A DNA stretch of 64,000 bases from NCBI RefSeq assembly GCF_029227915.1, contig NC_079887.1, forward strand, positions 5,642,001 through 5,706,000, in the 5' to 3' direction. Positions 37,042 through 48,156 of this stretch are shown piece after piece. This DNA is from Hydractinia symbiolongicarpus. Taxonomy: Eukaryota > Cnidaria > Hydrozoa > Anthoathecata > Hydractiniidae. Under the pieces are notes generated by a model, which worked only from the letters and a program-made list of their open reading frames with translations, had not been told where the DNA came from and searched no databases. Numbering within the stretch: the stretch's first letter is position 1; each line of letters starts with the position of its first letter. The position numbers were made by a program, and so were the translations under genes.

Positions 37042-37300
37042 CTAGCTACAATCGTCCATACAATTTGTTGTCTTTGGCAATTTTATACCAAAGATCAAGA
37101 ACCAAAAAGTTTAGCAAAGTCAGCAAAAGAACATAGCTAGCTAGATATTTTGCAGATAGTGTGTTATGTTCTCACTCATGATCAATGTTTATATAAAGGT
37201 ATGTCACATGTAATTGTTTACGTTGCTTAGCCATTAAAGGGCAGTTTTTAACATTGAGGGGAAATGGGAGAGCCATCTTTTCGTGGACGATTGTAGCTAG
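37042..37300. mobile_element. Candidate MITE nested in element (L2)
   Basis: Fourth copy of the 259-bp unit with 17-bp inverted ends, both arms intact. One internal-to-element change (CACAGTAAGTGAG) lies just upstream, outside it. Confidence 0.45.
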
Positions 37301-37869
37301 CTATATATATTGTACACACATCTGGAAATAAACTTTTTTAACCCTGCCGGTGAGCATACATCATGCGGCTCAAGTTACAGAAACGAAAATTTTTTCAATA
37401 TATTACTGAGGCTTTTTAAATTCTGAAAAGCGGTTCTCGTGCAATCGTCAACATGTTTTGAAAATCTTCAAATATATTCATTATATATATATTTCTTATT
37501 TAATTTCCTTATATGTATATATACAAATAATGTCTTGATATATAATTTCTTTTTCTGTAACTTGACCTGAACTTTACACCAATGCTGGATATCATGTTTA
37601 AGTCCAGCTCTAGCTAGGTACCAAGCTAGCCTAATTAATTGCTATACTTTTGAAGTTTCTGTTCAGTTTGGAATAAGAGCTTTTTATTCTAATGTCATGA
37701 AAACTTGTACTAAGGCGCAGTTTACAATTTATATTAATTGGTCCACCAAGCGTTTAACACAGTTACTTGACCAGCATTTCTCAAAAGGTTAATTAACTAG
37801 GCTGTGTGCTGTGAATTCCTAAGTGTATATAATATTCACCTGTAAAGTTTCGTATATATATATATTTAT

Positions 37870-38188
37870 GCCCTGCTGGTTTCCTGTTTCTTTGCCGTGC
37901 CCTTACCTTGCCCTGCTTAATAATACACCCTTACTCTTCCTTTGCCGTTTCTGGTGCCTGCCTACTGTACCCTTGCCTGTGCCTCCCATGCCTTGCCTAC
38001 CCCTGCCTTGCTGATTCCTCTTCCTGTTTCCTTGCCTGCCTTTGCCGTGCCCTTTCCTTGCTACCCCTGTCCTACCCCTGTCTTGCCTACCCCTGCCTTG
38101 CTGATTCCTCTTCCTGTTTCCTTGCCTGCCTTTGCCGTGCCCTTTCCTTGCCGTGCTTAATGCCTTTGCCTTGGCAACCTCTCCGCAA
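37870..38188. repeat. Pyrimidine-rich minisatellite tail of L2
   Basis: Same tract as 28984-29302, with the 70-bp exact match at 37992-38061 and 38082-38151 (90-bp period). No base difference from L1 was noticed. Confidence 0.8.
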
Positions 38189-39478
38189 CACTTTCTATAC
38201 TGGTTTATCTAAATGTTTAAATGAAGCGCTACCACAGCGCCCAGTGTAATCGCTGAGTTCCGGCAATCACGTCAAATTAAGAAGAATGTTATTTCTTGGA
38301 GTTCAATTGCCTTACTTATCACATTTATCAGGTCACAGTCCAAAGTTAGTTCAATTAAGTGCCACAGACAATCATTTCGTTGTTAAAAGCGATGCAACCT
38401 AGTAATGTCAGAAAAATATCGCTAAATACATGTTGGAACGAATATGTGACCCAATCGTTTTAACTCAAACGGACTAACACTGTTAAAAAGTCAATGAAAT
38501 GTACTTTTTGAAACTGTCACTAATTATTCAGCGCATGATAACGGTTAGGATTGGTCCCACAGTAAAAAATGACTTGTTATTCTAAATTTTTAAATGAAGT
38601 GCTACCACAGGGCCCGGTGTAATCGCTGAGTACCGGTAATCACGTCAAATTAAGAAGAATGATTTTTCTTGAAGTCCAATTGTCTCCTTTATCACATTCA
38701 TCAGGTCACAGTCCAAAGTTAGTTCAATTAAGTAGCACAGTCAATCGTTTTATTGTTAAAAGCGATGCAACCTAGTAATATCAGAAAAATATCGCTAAAT
38801 ACATGTTGGTACGAATATGTGACCCAACCGTTGTAACTCAAACGGACTGACACCGTTAGAAAGTCAATGAAATGTACTTTCTGAAACTGTCACTAATTTT
38901 TCAGCGCGTTATAACGGCTAGGATTGGTCCCACAGAAAAAATGACTTATTTATTTAAATGTTTAAATGAAGCGCTACTACAGCGCCCAGTGTAATCGCTG
39001 AGTTCCGGCAATCACGTCAAATTAAGAAGAATGTTATTTCTTGGAATTCAATTGCCTTATTTATCACATTTATCAGGTCACAGTCCAAAGTTAGTTCAAT
39101 TAAGTGCCACAGACAATCATTTCGTTGTTAAAAGCGATGCAACCTAGTAATGTCAGAAAAATATCGCTAAATACATGTTGGAACAAATATGTGACCCAAT
39201 CGTTTTAACTCAAACGGACCAACACTGTAAAAAGTCAATGAAATGTACTTTTTGAAACTGTCACTAATTCTTCAGCGCATGATAACGGCTAGGATTGGTC
39301 CCACAGTAAAAAATGACTTGTTATTCTAAATTTTTAAATGAAGTGCTACCACAGGGCCCAGTGTAATCGCTGAGTACCGGTAATCACGTCAAATTAAGAA
39401 GAATGATTTTTCTTGAAGTCCAATTGTCTCCTTTATCACATTCATCAGGTCACAGTCCAAAGTTAGTTCAATTAAGTA

Positions 39479-39686
39479 GCACAGTCAATCGTTTTATTGT
39501 TAAAAGCGATGCAACCTAGTAATATCAGAAAAATATCGCTAAATACATGTTGGTACGAATATGTGAACCAATCGTTTTAGTCGCACAGTCAATCGTTTTA
39601 TTGTTAAAAGCGATGCAACCTAGTAATATCAGAAAAATATCGCTAAATACATGTTGGTACGAATATGTGACCCAACCGTTGTAACT
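39479..39686. repeat. 104-bp partial monomer duplication, copy 2
   Basis: Two copies, starting at 39479 and 39583, with the AATCGTTTTAG/TCGCACAG join. Confidence 0.85.
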
Positions 39687-40327
39687 CAAACGGACTGACA
39701 CCGTTAGAAAGTCAATGAAATGTACTTTCTGAAACTGTCACTAATTTTTCAGCGCGTGATAACGGCTAGGATTGGTCCCACAGAAAAAATGACTTATTTA
39801 TCTAAATGTTTAAATGAAGCGCTACCACAGCGCCCAGTGTAATCGCTGAGTTCCGGCAATCACGTCAAATTAAGAAGAATGTTATTTCTTGGAATTCAAT
39901 TGCCTTATTTATCACATTTATCAGGTCACAGTCCAAAGTTAGTTCAATTAAGTGCCACAGACAATCATTTCGTTGTTAAAAGCGATGCAACCTAGTAATG
40001 TCAGAAAAATATCGCTAAATACATGTTGGAACGAATATGTGACCCAATCGTTTTAACTCAAACGGACTAACACTGTTAAAAAGTCAATGAAATGTACTTT
40101 TTGAAACTGTCACTAGTTCTTCAGCGCATGATAACGGCTAGGATTGGTCCCACAGTAAAAAATGACTTGTTATTCTAAATTTTTAAATGAAGTGCTACCA
40201 CAGGGCCCAGTGTAATCGCTGAGTACCGGTAATCACGTCAAATTAAGAAGAATGATTTTTCTTGAAGTCCAATTGTCTCCTTTATCACATTCATCAGGTC
40301 ACAGTCCAAAGTTAGTTCAATTAAGTA

Positions 40328-40535
40328 GCACAGTCAATCGTTTTATTGTTAAAAGCGATGCAACCTAGTAATATCAGAAAAATATCGCTAAATACATGTT
40401 GGTACGAATATGTGAACCAATCGTTTTAGTCGCACAGTCAATCGTTTTATTGTTAAAAGCGATGCAACCTAGTAATATCAGAAAAATATCGCTAAATACA
40501 TGTTGGTACGAAAATGTGACCCAACCGTTGTAACT
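40328..40535. repeat. 104-bp partial monomer duplication, copy 3
   Basis: Two copies, starting at 40328 and 40432, same join. The downstream monomer reads GGTACGAAAATGTGACCC, a variant shared with the copy near 44440. Confidence 0.85.
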
Positions 40536-40822
40536 CAAACGGACTGACACCGTTAGAAAGTCAATGAAATGTAGTTTTTGAAACTGTCGCTATTTTTTCA
40601 GGGCGCGATAACGGCTAGGATTGGTCCCACAGTAAAAATTGACTGATTTATCTAAATTTTTAAATGAAGTGCTACCACAGCGCCCAGTGTAATCGCTGAG
40701 AACCGGTAATCACGTCAAATTGAAAAGAATGTTTTTTCTTGGAGTCCAATTGTCTCCTTTATCACATTTGTCAGGTCACAGTCCAAAGGTAGTTCAATTA
40801 AGTCCCACAGTCAATTGCTTCA

Positions 40823-41000
40823 AATAAATATACATTAAATACTTAAAAAAAAAAAATGGTATATACGGTATTCCTTATAGATTTTTTATATTCAGTTATT
40901 TATTGTTTTTAATGTTTTTAAAGTTGACTTTAATTAGCCTTAGAGCTACATTTTCTTGTAAATTTGTCAACTATAAATAAATTAATTAATAAATAAAAAA
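40823..41000. mobile_element. A+T-rich insertion with TTCA duplication, copy 1 (178 bp)
   Basis: Satellite reading CAGTCAATTGCTTCATTGC in uninterrupted monomers is split here. TTCA occurs at 40819-40822 and again at 41001-41004, a 4-bp target-site duplication. The insert begins AATAAATATACATTAAATAC, has a run of 12 A, the phrase GGTATATACGGTATTCC, a TTAAAGT/ACTTTAA inverted repeat around TG, and ends in AATAAATAAAAAA. No clear terminal inverted repeats and no coding capacity. The A-rich end could suit a SINE or other retroposed fragment, but no polymerase III A and B boxes were recognised. Confidence 0.65.
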
Positions 41001-44000
41001 TTCATTGCTAAAAGCGATGCAACCTAGTAATATCAGAAAAATATTGCTAAATACATGTTGGCACGAATATGTGAACCAATCGTTTTAATTCAAACGGACT
41101 GACACCGTTAGAAAGTCAATAAAATGTACTTTTTGAAACTGCCGCTAATTCTTCAGGGCGTGATAACGGCTAGGATTGGTCCCACAGCAAAAAATGACTT
41201 ATTAATCTAAATTTTTAAATCAAGTGCTACCACAGCGCCCAGTGTAATCGCTGAGTACCGGTAATCACGTCAAATTTAAAAAAATGTTATTTCTTGAAGT
41301 CCAATTTTCTCCATTATCACATTTGTCAGGTCACAGTCCAAAGATAGTTCAATTAAGTCCCACAGTCAATCGCTTCATTGTTAAAAGCGATGCAACCTAG
41401 TAATATCAGAAAAATATCGCTAAATACATGTTGGTACGAATATGTGACGCAACCGTTGTAACTGAAGCGGATTGACACCGTTAGAAGGTCAATGAAATGT
41501 AGTTTTTGAAACTGTCGCTATTTCTTCAGCGCGCGATAACGGCTAGGATTGGTCTCACAGTAAAAACGACTTATTTATCTAAATTCTTAAATGAAGCGCT
41601 ACCACAGCGCCCAGTGTAATCGCTGAGTTCCGGCAATCACGTCAAATTAAGAAGAATGTTATTTCTTGGAGTTCAATTGCCTCATTTATCACATTTATCA
41701 GGTCACAGTCCAAAGTTAGTTCAATTAAGTGCCACAGACAATCATTTCGTTGTTAAAAGCGATGCAACCTAGTAATGTCAGAAAAATATCGCTAAATACA
41801 TGTTGGAACGAATATGTGACCCAATCGTTTCAACTGAAACGGACTAACACTGTTAAAAAGTCAATGAAATGTACTTTTTGAAACTGTCACTAATTCTTCA
41901 GCGCATGATAACGGCTAGGATTGGTCCCACAGTAAAAAATGACTTGTTATTCTAAATTTTTAAATGAAGTGCTACCACAGGGCCCAGTGCAATCGCTGAG
42001 TACCGGTAATCACGTCAAATTAAAAAGAATGATTTTTCTTGAAGTCCAATTGTCTCCTTTATCACATTCATCAGGTCACAGTCCAAAGTTAGTTCAATTA
42101 AGTAGCACAGTCAATCGTTTTATTGTTAAAAGCGATGCAACCTAGTAATATCAGAAAAATATCGCTAAATACATGTTGGAACGAATATGTGCCCCAACCG
42201 TTGTAACTCAAACGGACTGATACCGTTAGAAAGTCAATGAAATTTAGTTTTTGAACCTGTTGCTATTTCTTCAGCCCGCGATAACGGCTAGGATTGGTCC
42301 CACAGTAAAAATGACTTTTTTATCTAAATTTTTAAATTACGCGCTACCGCAGAGCCCAGTGTAATCGCTGAGTTCCAGCAATCACGTCAAATTAAGAAGA
42401 ATGTTATTTCTTGGAGTCCAATTGTCTCATTAATCACATTTATCAGGTCACAGTATAGTTCAATTAAGTCCCACAGACAATCGTTTCATTGTTAAAAGCG
42501 ATGCAACCTAGTAAAATCAGAAAAATATTGCTAAATACATGTTGGTACGAATATGTGAACCAATCGTTTTAATTCAAACGGACTGACACCGTTAGAAAGT
42601 CAATAAAATGTACTTTTTGAAACTGCCGCTAATTCTTCAGCGCGTGATAACGGCTAGGATTTGTCCCACAGTAAAAAATGACTTATTAATCTAAATTTTT
42701 AAATCAAGTGCTACCACAGCGCCCAGTGTAATCGCTGAGTACCGGTAATCACGTCAAATTTAAAAGAATGTTATTTCTTGAAGTCCAATTTTCTCCATTA
42801 TCACATTTGCCAGGTCACAGTCCAAAGATAGTTCAATTAAGTCCCACAGTCAATCGCTTCATTGTTAAAAGCGATGCAACCTAGTAATATCAGAAAAATA
42901 TCGCTAAATACATGTTGGTACGAATATGTGACGCAACCGTTGTAACTGAAGTGGATTGACACCGTTAGAAGGTCAATGAAATGTAGTTTTTGAAACTGTC
43001 GCTATTTCTTCAGCGCGCGATAACGGCTAGGATTGGTCCCACAGTAAAAATGACTTATTTATCTAAATGTTTAAATGAAGCGCTACCACAGCGCCCAGTG
43101 TAATCGCTGAGTTCCGGCAATCACGTCAAATTAAGAAGAATGTTATTTCTTGGAGTTCAATTGCCTTATTTATCACATTTATCAGGTCACAGTCCAAAGT
43201 TAGTTCAATTAAGTGCCACAGACAATCATTTCGTTGTTAAAACCGATGCAACCTAGTAATGTCAGAAAAATATCGCTAAATACATGTTGGAACGAATATG
43301 TGACCCAATCGTTTTAACTCAAACGGACTAACACTGTTAAAAAGTCAATGAAATGTACTTTTTGAAACTGTCACTAATTCTTCAGCGCATGATAACGGCT
43401 AGGATTGGTCCCACAGTAAAAAATGACTTGTTATTCTAAATTTTTAAATGAAGTGCTACCACAGGGCCCAGTGTAATCGCTGAGTACCGGTAATCACGTC
43501 AAATTAAGAAGAATGATTTTTCTTGAAGTCCAATTGTCTCCTTTATCACATTCATCAGGTCACAGTCCAAAGTTAGTTCAATTAAGTAGCACAGTCAATC
43601 GTTTTATTGTTAAAAGCGATGCAACCTAGTAATATCAGAAAAATATCGCTAAATACATGTTGGTACGAATATGTGACCCAACCGTTGTAACTCAAACGGA
43701 CTGACACCGTTAGAAAGTCAATGAAATGTACTTTTTGAAACTGTCACTAATTTTTCAGCGCGTGATAACGGCTAGGATTGGTCCCACAGTAAAAAAATGA
43801 CTTATTAATCTAAATTTTTAAATGAAGTGCTACCACAGCGCCCAGTGTAATTGCTGAGTTCCGGCAATCACGTCAAATTAAGAAGAATGTTATTTCTTGG
43901 AGTTCAATTGCCTCATTTATCACATTTATCAGGTCACAGTCCAAAGTTAGTTCAATTAAGTCCCACAGACAATCATTTCATTGTTAGAAGCGATGCAACC

Positions 44001-45204
44001 TAGTAATGTCAGAAAAATATCGCTAAATACATGTTGGTACGAATATGTGACCCAATCGTTTTAACTCAAACGGACTGACACTGTTAAAAAGTCAATGAAA
44101 TGTACTTTTTGAAACTGTCACTAATTCTTCAGCGCATGATAACGGCTAGGAATGGTCCCACAGTAAAAAGTGACTTATTATTCTAAATTTTTAAATGAAG
44201 TGCTACAACAGCGGCCAGTGTAATCGCTGAGTACCGGTAATCACGTCAAATTAAGAAGAATGATTTTTCTTGAAGTCCAATTGTCTCCTTTATCACATTC
44301 ATCAGGTCACAGTCCAAAGTTAGTTCAATTAAGTAGCACAGTCAATCGTTTTATTGTTAAAAGCGATGCAACCTAGTAATATCAGAAAAATATCGCTAAA
44401 TACATGTTGGTACGAATATGTGAACCAATCGTTGTAGTCGCACAGTCAATCGTTTTATTGTTAAAAGCGATGCAACCTAGTAATATCAGAAAAATATCGC
44501 TAAATACATGTTGGTACGAAAATGTGACCCAACCGTTGTAACTCAAACGGACTGACACCGATAGAAAGTCAATGAAATGTACTTTCTGAAACTGTCACTA
44601 ATTTTTCAGCGCGTGATAACGGCTAGGATTGGTCCCACAGTAAAAAAATTACTTATTAATCTAAATTTTTAAATGAAGTGCTACCACAGCGCCCGGTGTA
44701 ATTGCTGAGTTCCGGCAATCACGTCAAATTAAGAAGAATGTTATTTCTTGGAGTTCAATTGCCTCATTTATCACATTTATCAGGTCACAGTCCAAAGTTA
44801 GTTCAATTAAGTCCCACAGACAATCATTTCATTGTTAAAAGCGATGCAACCTAGTAATGTCAGAAAAATATCGCTAAATACATGTTGGTACGAATATGTG
44901 ACCCAACCATTATAACTCAAACGGACTGACACCGTTAGAAAGTCAATGAAATGTAGTTTTTGAAACTGTCGCTATTTTTTCAGGGCGCGATAACGGCTAG
45001 GATTGGTCCCACAGTAAAAATTGACTGATTTATCTAAATTTTTAAATGAAGTGCTACCACAGCGCCCAGTGTAATCGCTGAGAACCGGTAATCACGTCAA
45101 ATTGAAAAGAATGTTTTTTCTTGGAGTCCAATTGTCTCCTTTATCACATTTGTCAGGTCACAGTCCAAAGGTAGTTCAATTAAGTCCCACAGTCAATTGC
45201 TTCA
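41001..45204. repeat. Satellite between insertion copies 1 and 2
   Basis: About 11 monomers. The part from about 41030 to 42825 recurs at an offset of 5,119 bp (46150-47944), shown by GTTGGCACGAATATG, GGATTTGTCCCACAG and ACAGGGCCCAGTGCAATCG. The short open frame at 41939-42145 is simply satellite and recurs at 47058 and 48723. Confidence 0.95.
44336..44543. repeat. 104-bp partial monomer duplication, copy 4
   Basis: Two copies, starting at 44336 and 44440. The join reads AATCGTTGTAG/TCGCACAG, one base different from the other copies. Confidence 0.85.
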
Positions 45205-45380
45205 AATAAATATACTTTAAATACTTAAAAAAAAAATGGTATATACGGTATTCCTTATAGATTTTTTATATTCAGTTATTTATTGTTTTTAATGTTTTTA
45301 AAGTTGACTTTAATTAGCCTTAGAGCTACATTTTCTTGTAAATTTGTCAACTATAAATAAATTAATTAATAAATAAAAAA
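45205..45380. mobile_element. A+T-rich insertion, copy 2 (176 bp)
   Basis: Same insertion and flanking TTCA (45201-45204 and 45381-45384). The A run is two bases shorter than in copy 1, and TATACTTTAAATAC replaces TATACATTAAATAC. The upstream monomer with CAGGGCGCGATAACGG and TTGACTGATTTATC is the same as for copies 1, 4 and 5. Confidence 0.65.
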
Positions 45381-47980
45381 TTCATTGCTAAAAGCGATGC
45401 AACCTAGTAATATGAGAAAAATATCGCTAAATACATGTTGGTACGAATATGTGACCCAATCGTTTTAACTCAAACGGACTGACACTGTTAAAAAGTCAAT
45501 GAAATGTACTTTTTGAAACTGTCACTAATTCTTCAGCGCATGATAACGGCTAGGAATGGTCCCACAGTAAAAAATGACTTATTATTCTAAATTTTTAAAT
45601 GAAGTGCTACCACAGCGCCCAGTGTAATCGCTGAGTACCGGTAATCACGTCAAATTAAGAAGAATGATTTTTGTTGAAGTCCAATTGTCTCCTTTATCAC
45701 ATTCATAAGGTCACAGTCCAAAGCTAGTTCAATTAAGTCCCACAGTCAATCGTTTCATTGTTAAAAGCAATGCAACCTAGTAATATCAGAAAAACATCGC
45801 TAAATACATGTTGGTACGAATATGTGACCCAACCGTTGTAACTCAAACGGACTGACACCGTTAGAAAGTCAATGAAATGTAGTTTTTGAACCTGTCGCTA
45901 TTTCTTCAGCCCGCGATAACGGCTAGGATTGGTCCCACAGTAAAGATGACTTATTTATCTAAATTTTTAAATTAAGCGCTACCGCAGCGCCCAGTTTAAT
46001 CGCTGAGTTCCAGCAATCACGTCAAATTAAGAAGAATGTTATTTCTTGGAGTCCAATTGTCTCATTAATCACATTTATCAGGTCACAGTATAGTTCAATT
46101 AAGTCCCACAGACAATCGTTTCATTGTTAAAAGCGATGCAACCTAGTAATATCAGAAAAATATTGCTAAATACATGTTGGCACGAATATGTGAACCAATC
46201 GTTTTAATTCAAACGGACTGACACCGTTAGAAAGTCAATAAAATGTACTTTTTGAAACTGCCGCTAATTCTTCAGCGCGTGATAACGGCTAGGATTGGTC
46301 CCACAGCAAAAAATGACTTATTAATCTAAATTTTTAAATCAAGTGCTACCACAGCGCCCAGTGTAATCGCTGAGTACCGGTAATCACGTCAAATTTAAAA
46401 GAATGTTATTTCTTGAAGTCCAATTTTCTCCATTATCACATTTGTCAGGTCACAGTCCAAAGATAGTTCAATTAAGTCCCACAGTCAATCGCTTCATTGT
46501 TAAAAGCGATGCAACCTAGTAATATCAGAAAAATATCGCTAAATACATGTTGGTACGAATATGTGACGCAACCGTTGTAACTGAAGCGGATTGACACCGT
46601 TAGAAGGTCAATGAAATGTAGTTTTTGAAACTGTCGCTATTTCTTCAGCGCGCGATAACGGCTAGGATTGGTCTCACAGTAAAAATGACTTATTTATCTA
46701 AATTCTTAAATGAAGCGCTACCACAGCGCCCAGTGTAATCGCTGAGTTCCGGCAATCACGTCAAATTAAGAAGAATGTTATTTCTTGGAGTTCAATTGCC
46801 TCATTTATCACATTTATCAGGTCACAGTCCAAAGTTAGTTCAATTAAGTGCCACAGACAATCATTTCGTTGTTAAAAGCGATGCAACCTAGTAATGTCAG
46901 AAAAATATCGCTAAATACATGTTGGAACGAATATGTGACCCAATCGTTTCAACTGAAACGGACTAACACTGTTAAAAAGTCAATGAAATGTACTTTTTGA
47001 AACTGTCACTAATTCTTCAGCGCATGATAACGGCTAGGATTGGTCCCACAGTAAAAAATGACTTGTTATTCTAAATTTTTAAATGAAGTGCTACCACAGG
47101 GCCCAGTGCAATCGCTGAGTACCGGTAATCACGTCAAATTAAAAAGAATGATTTTTCTTGAAGTCCAATTGTCTCCTTTATCACATTCATCAGGTCGCAG
47201 TCCAAAGTTAGTTCAATTAAGTAGCACAGTCAATCGTTTTATTGTTAAAAGCGATGCAACCTAGTAATATCAGAAAAATATCGCTAAATACATGTTGGAA
47301 CGAATATGTGCCCCAACCGCTGTAACTCAAACGGACTGACACCGTTAGAAAGTCAATGAAATTTAGTTTTTGAACCTGTCGCTATTTCTTCAGCCCGCGA
47401 TAACGGCTAGGATTGGTCCCACAGTAAAAATGACTTATTTATCTAAATTTTTAAATTAAGCGCTACCGCAGAGCCCAGTGTAATCGCTGAGTTCCAGCAA
47501 TCACGTCAAATTAAGAAGAATGTTATTTCTTGGAGTCCAATTGTCTCATTAATCACATTTATCAGGTCACAGTATAGTTCAATTAAGTCCCACAGACAAT
47601 CGTTTCATTGTTAAAAGCGATGCAACCTAGTAAAATCAGAAAAATATTGCTAAATACATGTTGGTACGAATATGTGAACCAATCGTTTTAATTCAAACGG
47701 ACTGACACCGTTAGAAAGTCAATAAAATGTACTTTTTGAAACTGCCGCTAATTCTTCAGCGCGTGATAACGGCTAGGATTTGTCCCACAGTAAAAAATAA
47801 CTTATTAATCTAAATTTTTAAATCAAGTGCTACCACAGCGCCCAGTGTAATCGCTGAGTACCGGTAATCACGTCAAATTTAAAAGAATGTTATCTCTTGA
47901 AGTCCAATTTTCTCCATTATCACATTTGCCAGGTCACAGTCCAAAGGTAGTTCAATTAAGTCCCACAGTCAATTGCTTCA
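45381..47980. repeat. Satellite between insertion copies 2 and 3
   Basis: About seven monomers, mostly a repeat of 41030-42825 at an offset of 5,119 bp. Homology ends at CAGTCCAAAG near 47946, where sequence belonging to the insertion-bearing monomer takes over. Confidence 0.95.
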
Positions 47981-48156
47981 AATAAATATACTTTAAATAC
48001 TTAAAAAAAAAATGGTATATACGGTATTCCTTATAGATTTTTTATATTCAGTTATTTATTGTTTTTAATGTTTTTAAAGTTGACTTTAATTAGCCTTAGA
48101 GCTACATTTTCTTGTAAATTTGTCAACTATAAATAAATTAATTAATAAATAGAAAA
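47981..48156. mobile_element. A+T-rich insertion, copy 3 (176 bp), recombinant left flank
   Basis: The left duplication TTCA is at 47977-47980. The right one has mutated to TTCC (48157-48160), and the end reads AAATAGAAAA, not AAATAAAAAA. Unlike the other copies, the monomer upstream is the AAATCAAGTG/TTTGCCAGG type; only about the last 30 bp before the insert (GGTAGTTCAATTAAG onwards) matches the usual flank. This is a crossover or conversion breakpoint close to the insert. Confidence 0.65.

Larger units (their letters stand above)
36206..38203. other. Embedded non-satellite element, long copy L2 (1,998 bp)
   Basis: It matches L1 at an offset of 8,886 bp along its full length, including both junctions and the pyrimidine-rich tail. 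Copy-specific changes include CACAGTAAGTGAG (CACAGTGAGTGAG elsewhere) and AAATTTTTTCAATA (AAATTATTTCAATA elsewhere). The satellite downstream also follows that after L1 for more than 500 bp, then differs by lacking the first 104-bp partial duplication. No coding sequence is credible. Confidence 0.9.
38204..40822. repeat. Satellite between L2 and the first 176-bp insertion
   Basis: About seven monomers, including two long ones with the 104-bp partial duplication. Consecutive dimers (AAATGTTTAAATG type A, then ACAGGGCCCAG type B) are closely similar, so this looks like recent local expansion. It ends at CAGTCAATTGCTTCA, the target of the A+T-rich insertion. Confidence 0.95.

Noticed and set aside
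40823-41000. tRNA-derived SINE
   Set aside because: The A-rich end is suggestive, but no polymerase III A or B box could be recognised and the length is short; left as an unclassified insertion.
41939-42145. Recurring 68-codon frame (also 47058 and 48723)
   Set aside because: It is one phase of type B satellite copied by block duplication; sequence identity reflects array amplification, not protein constraint.
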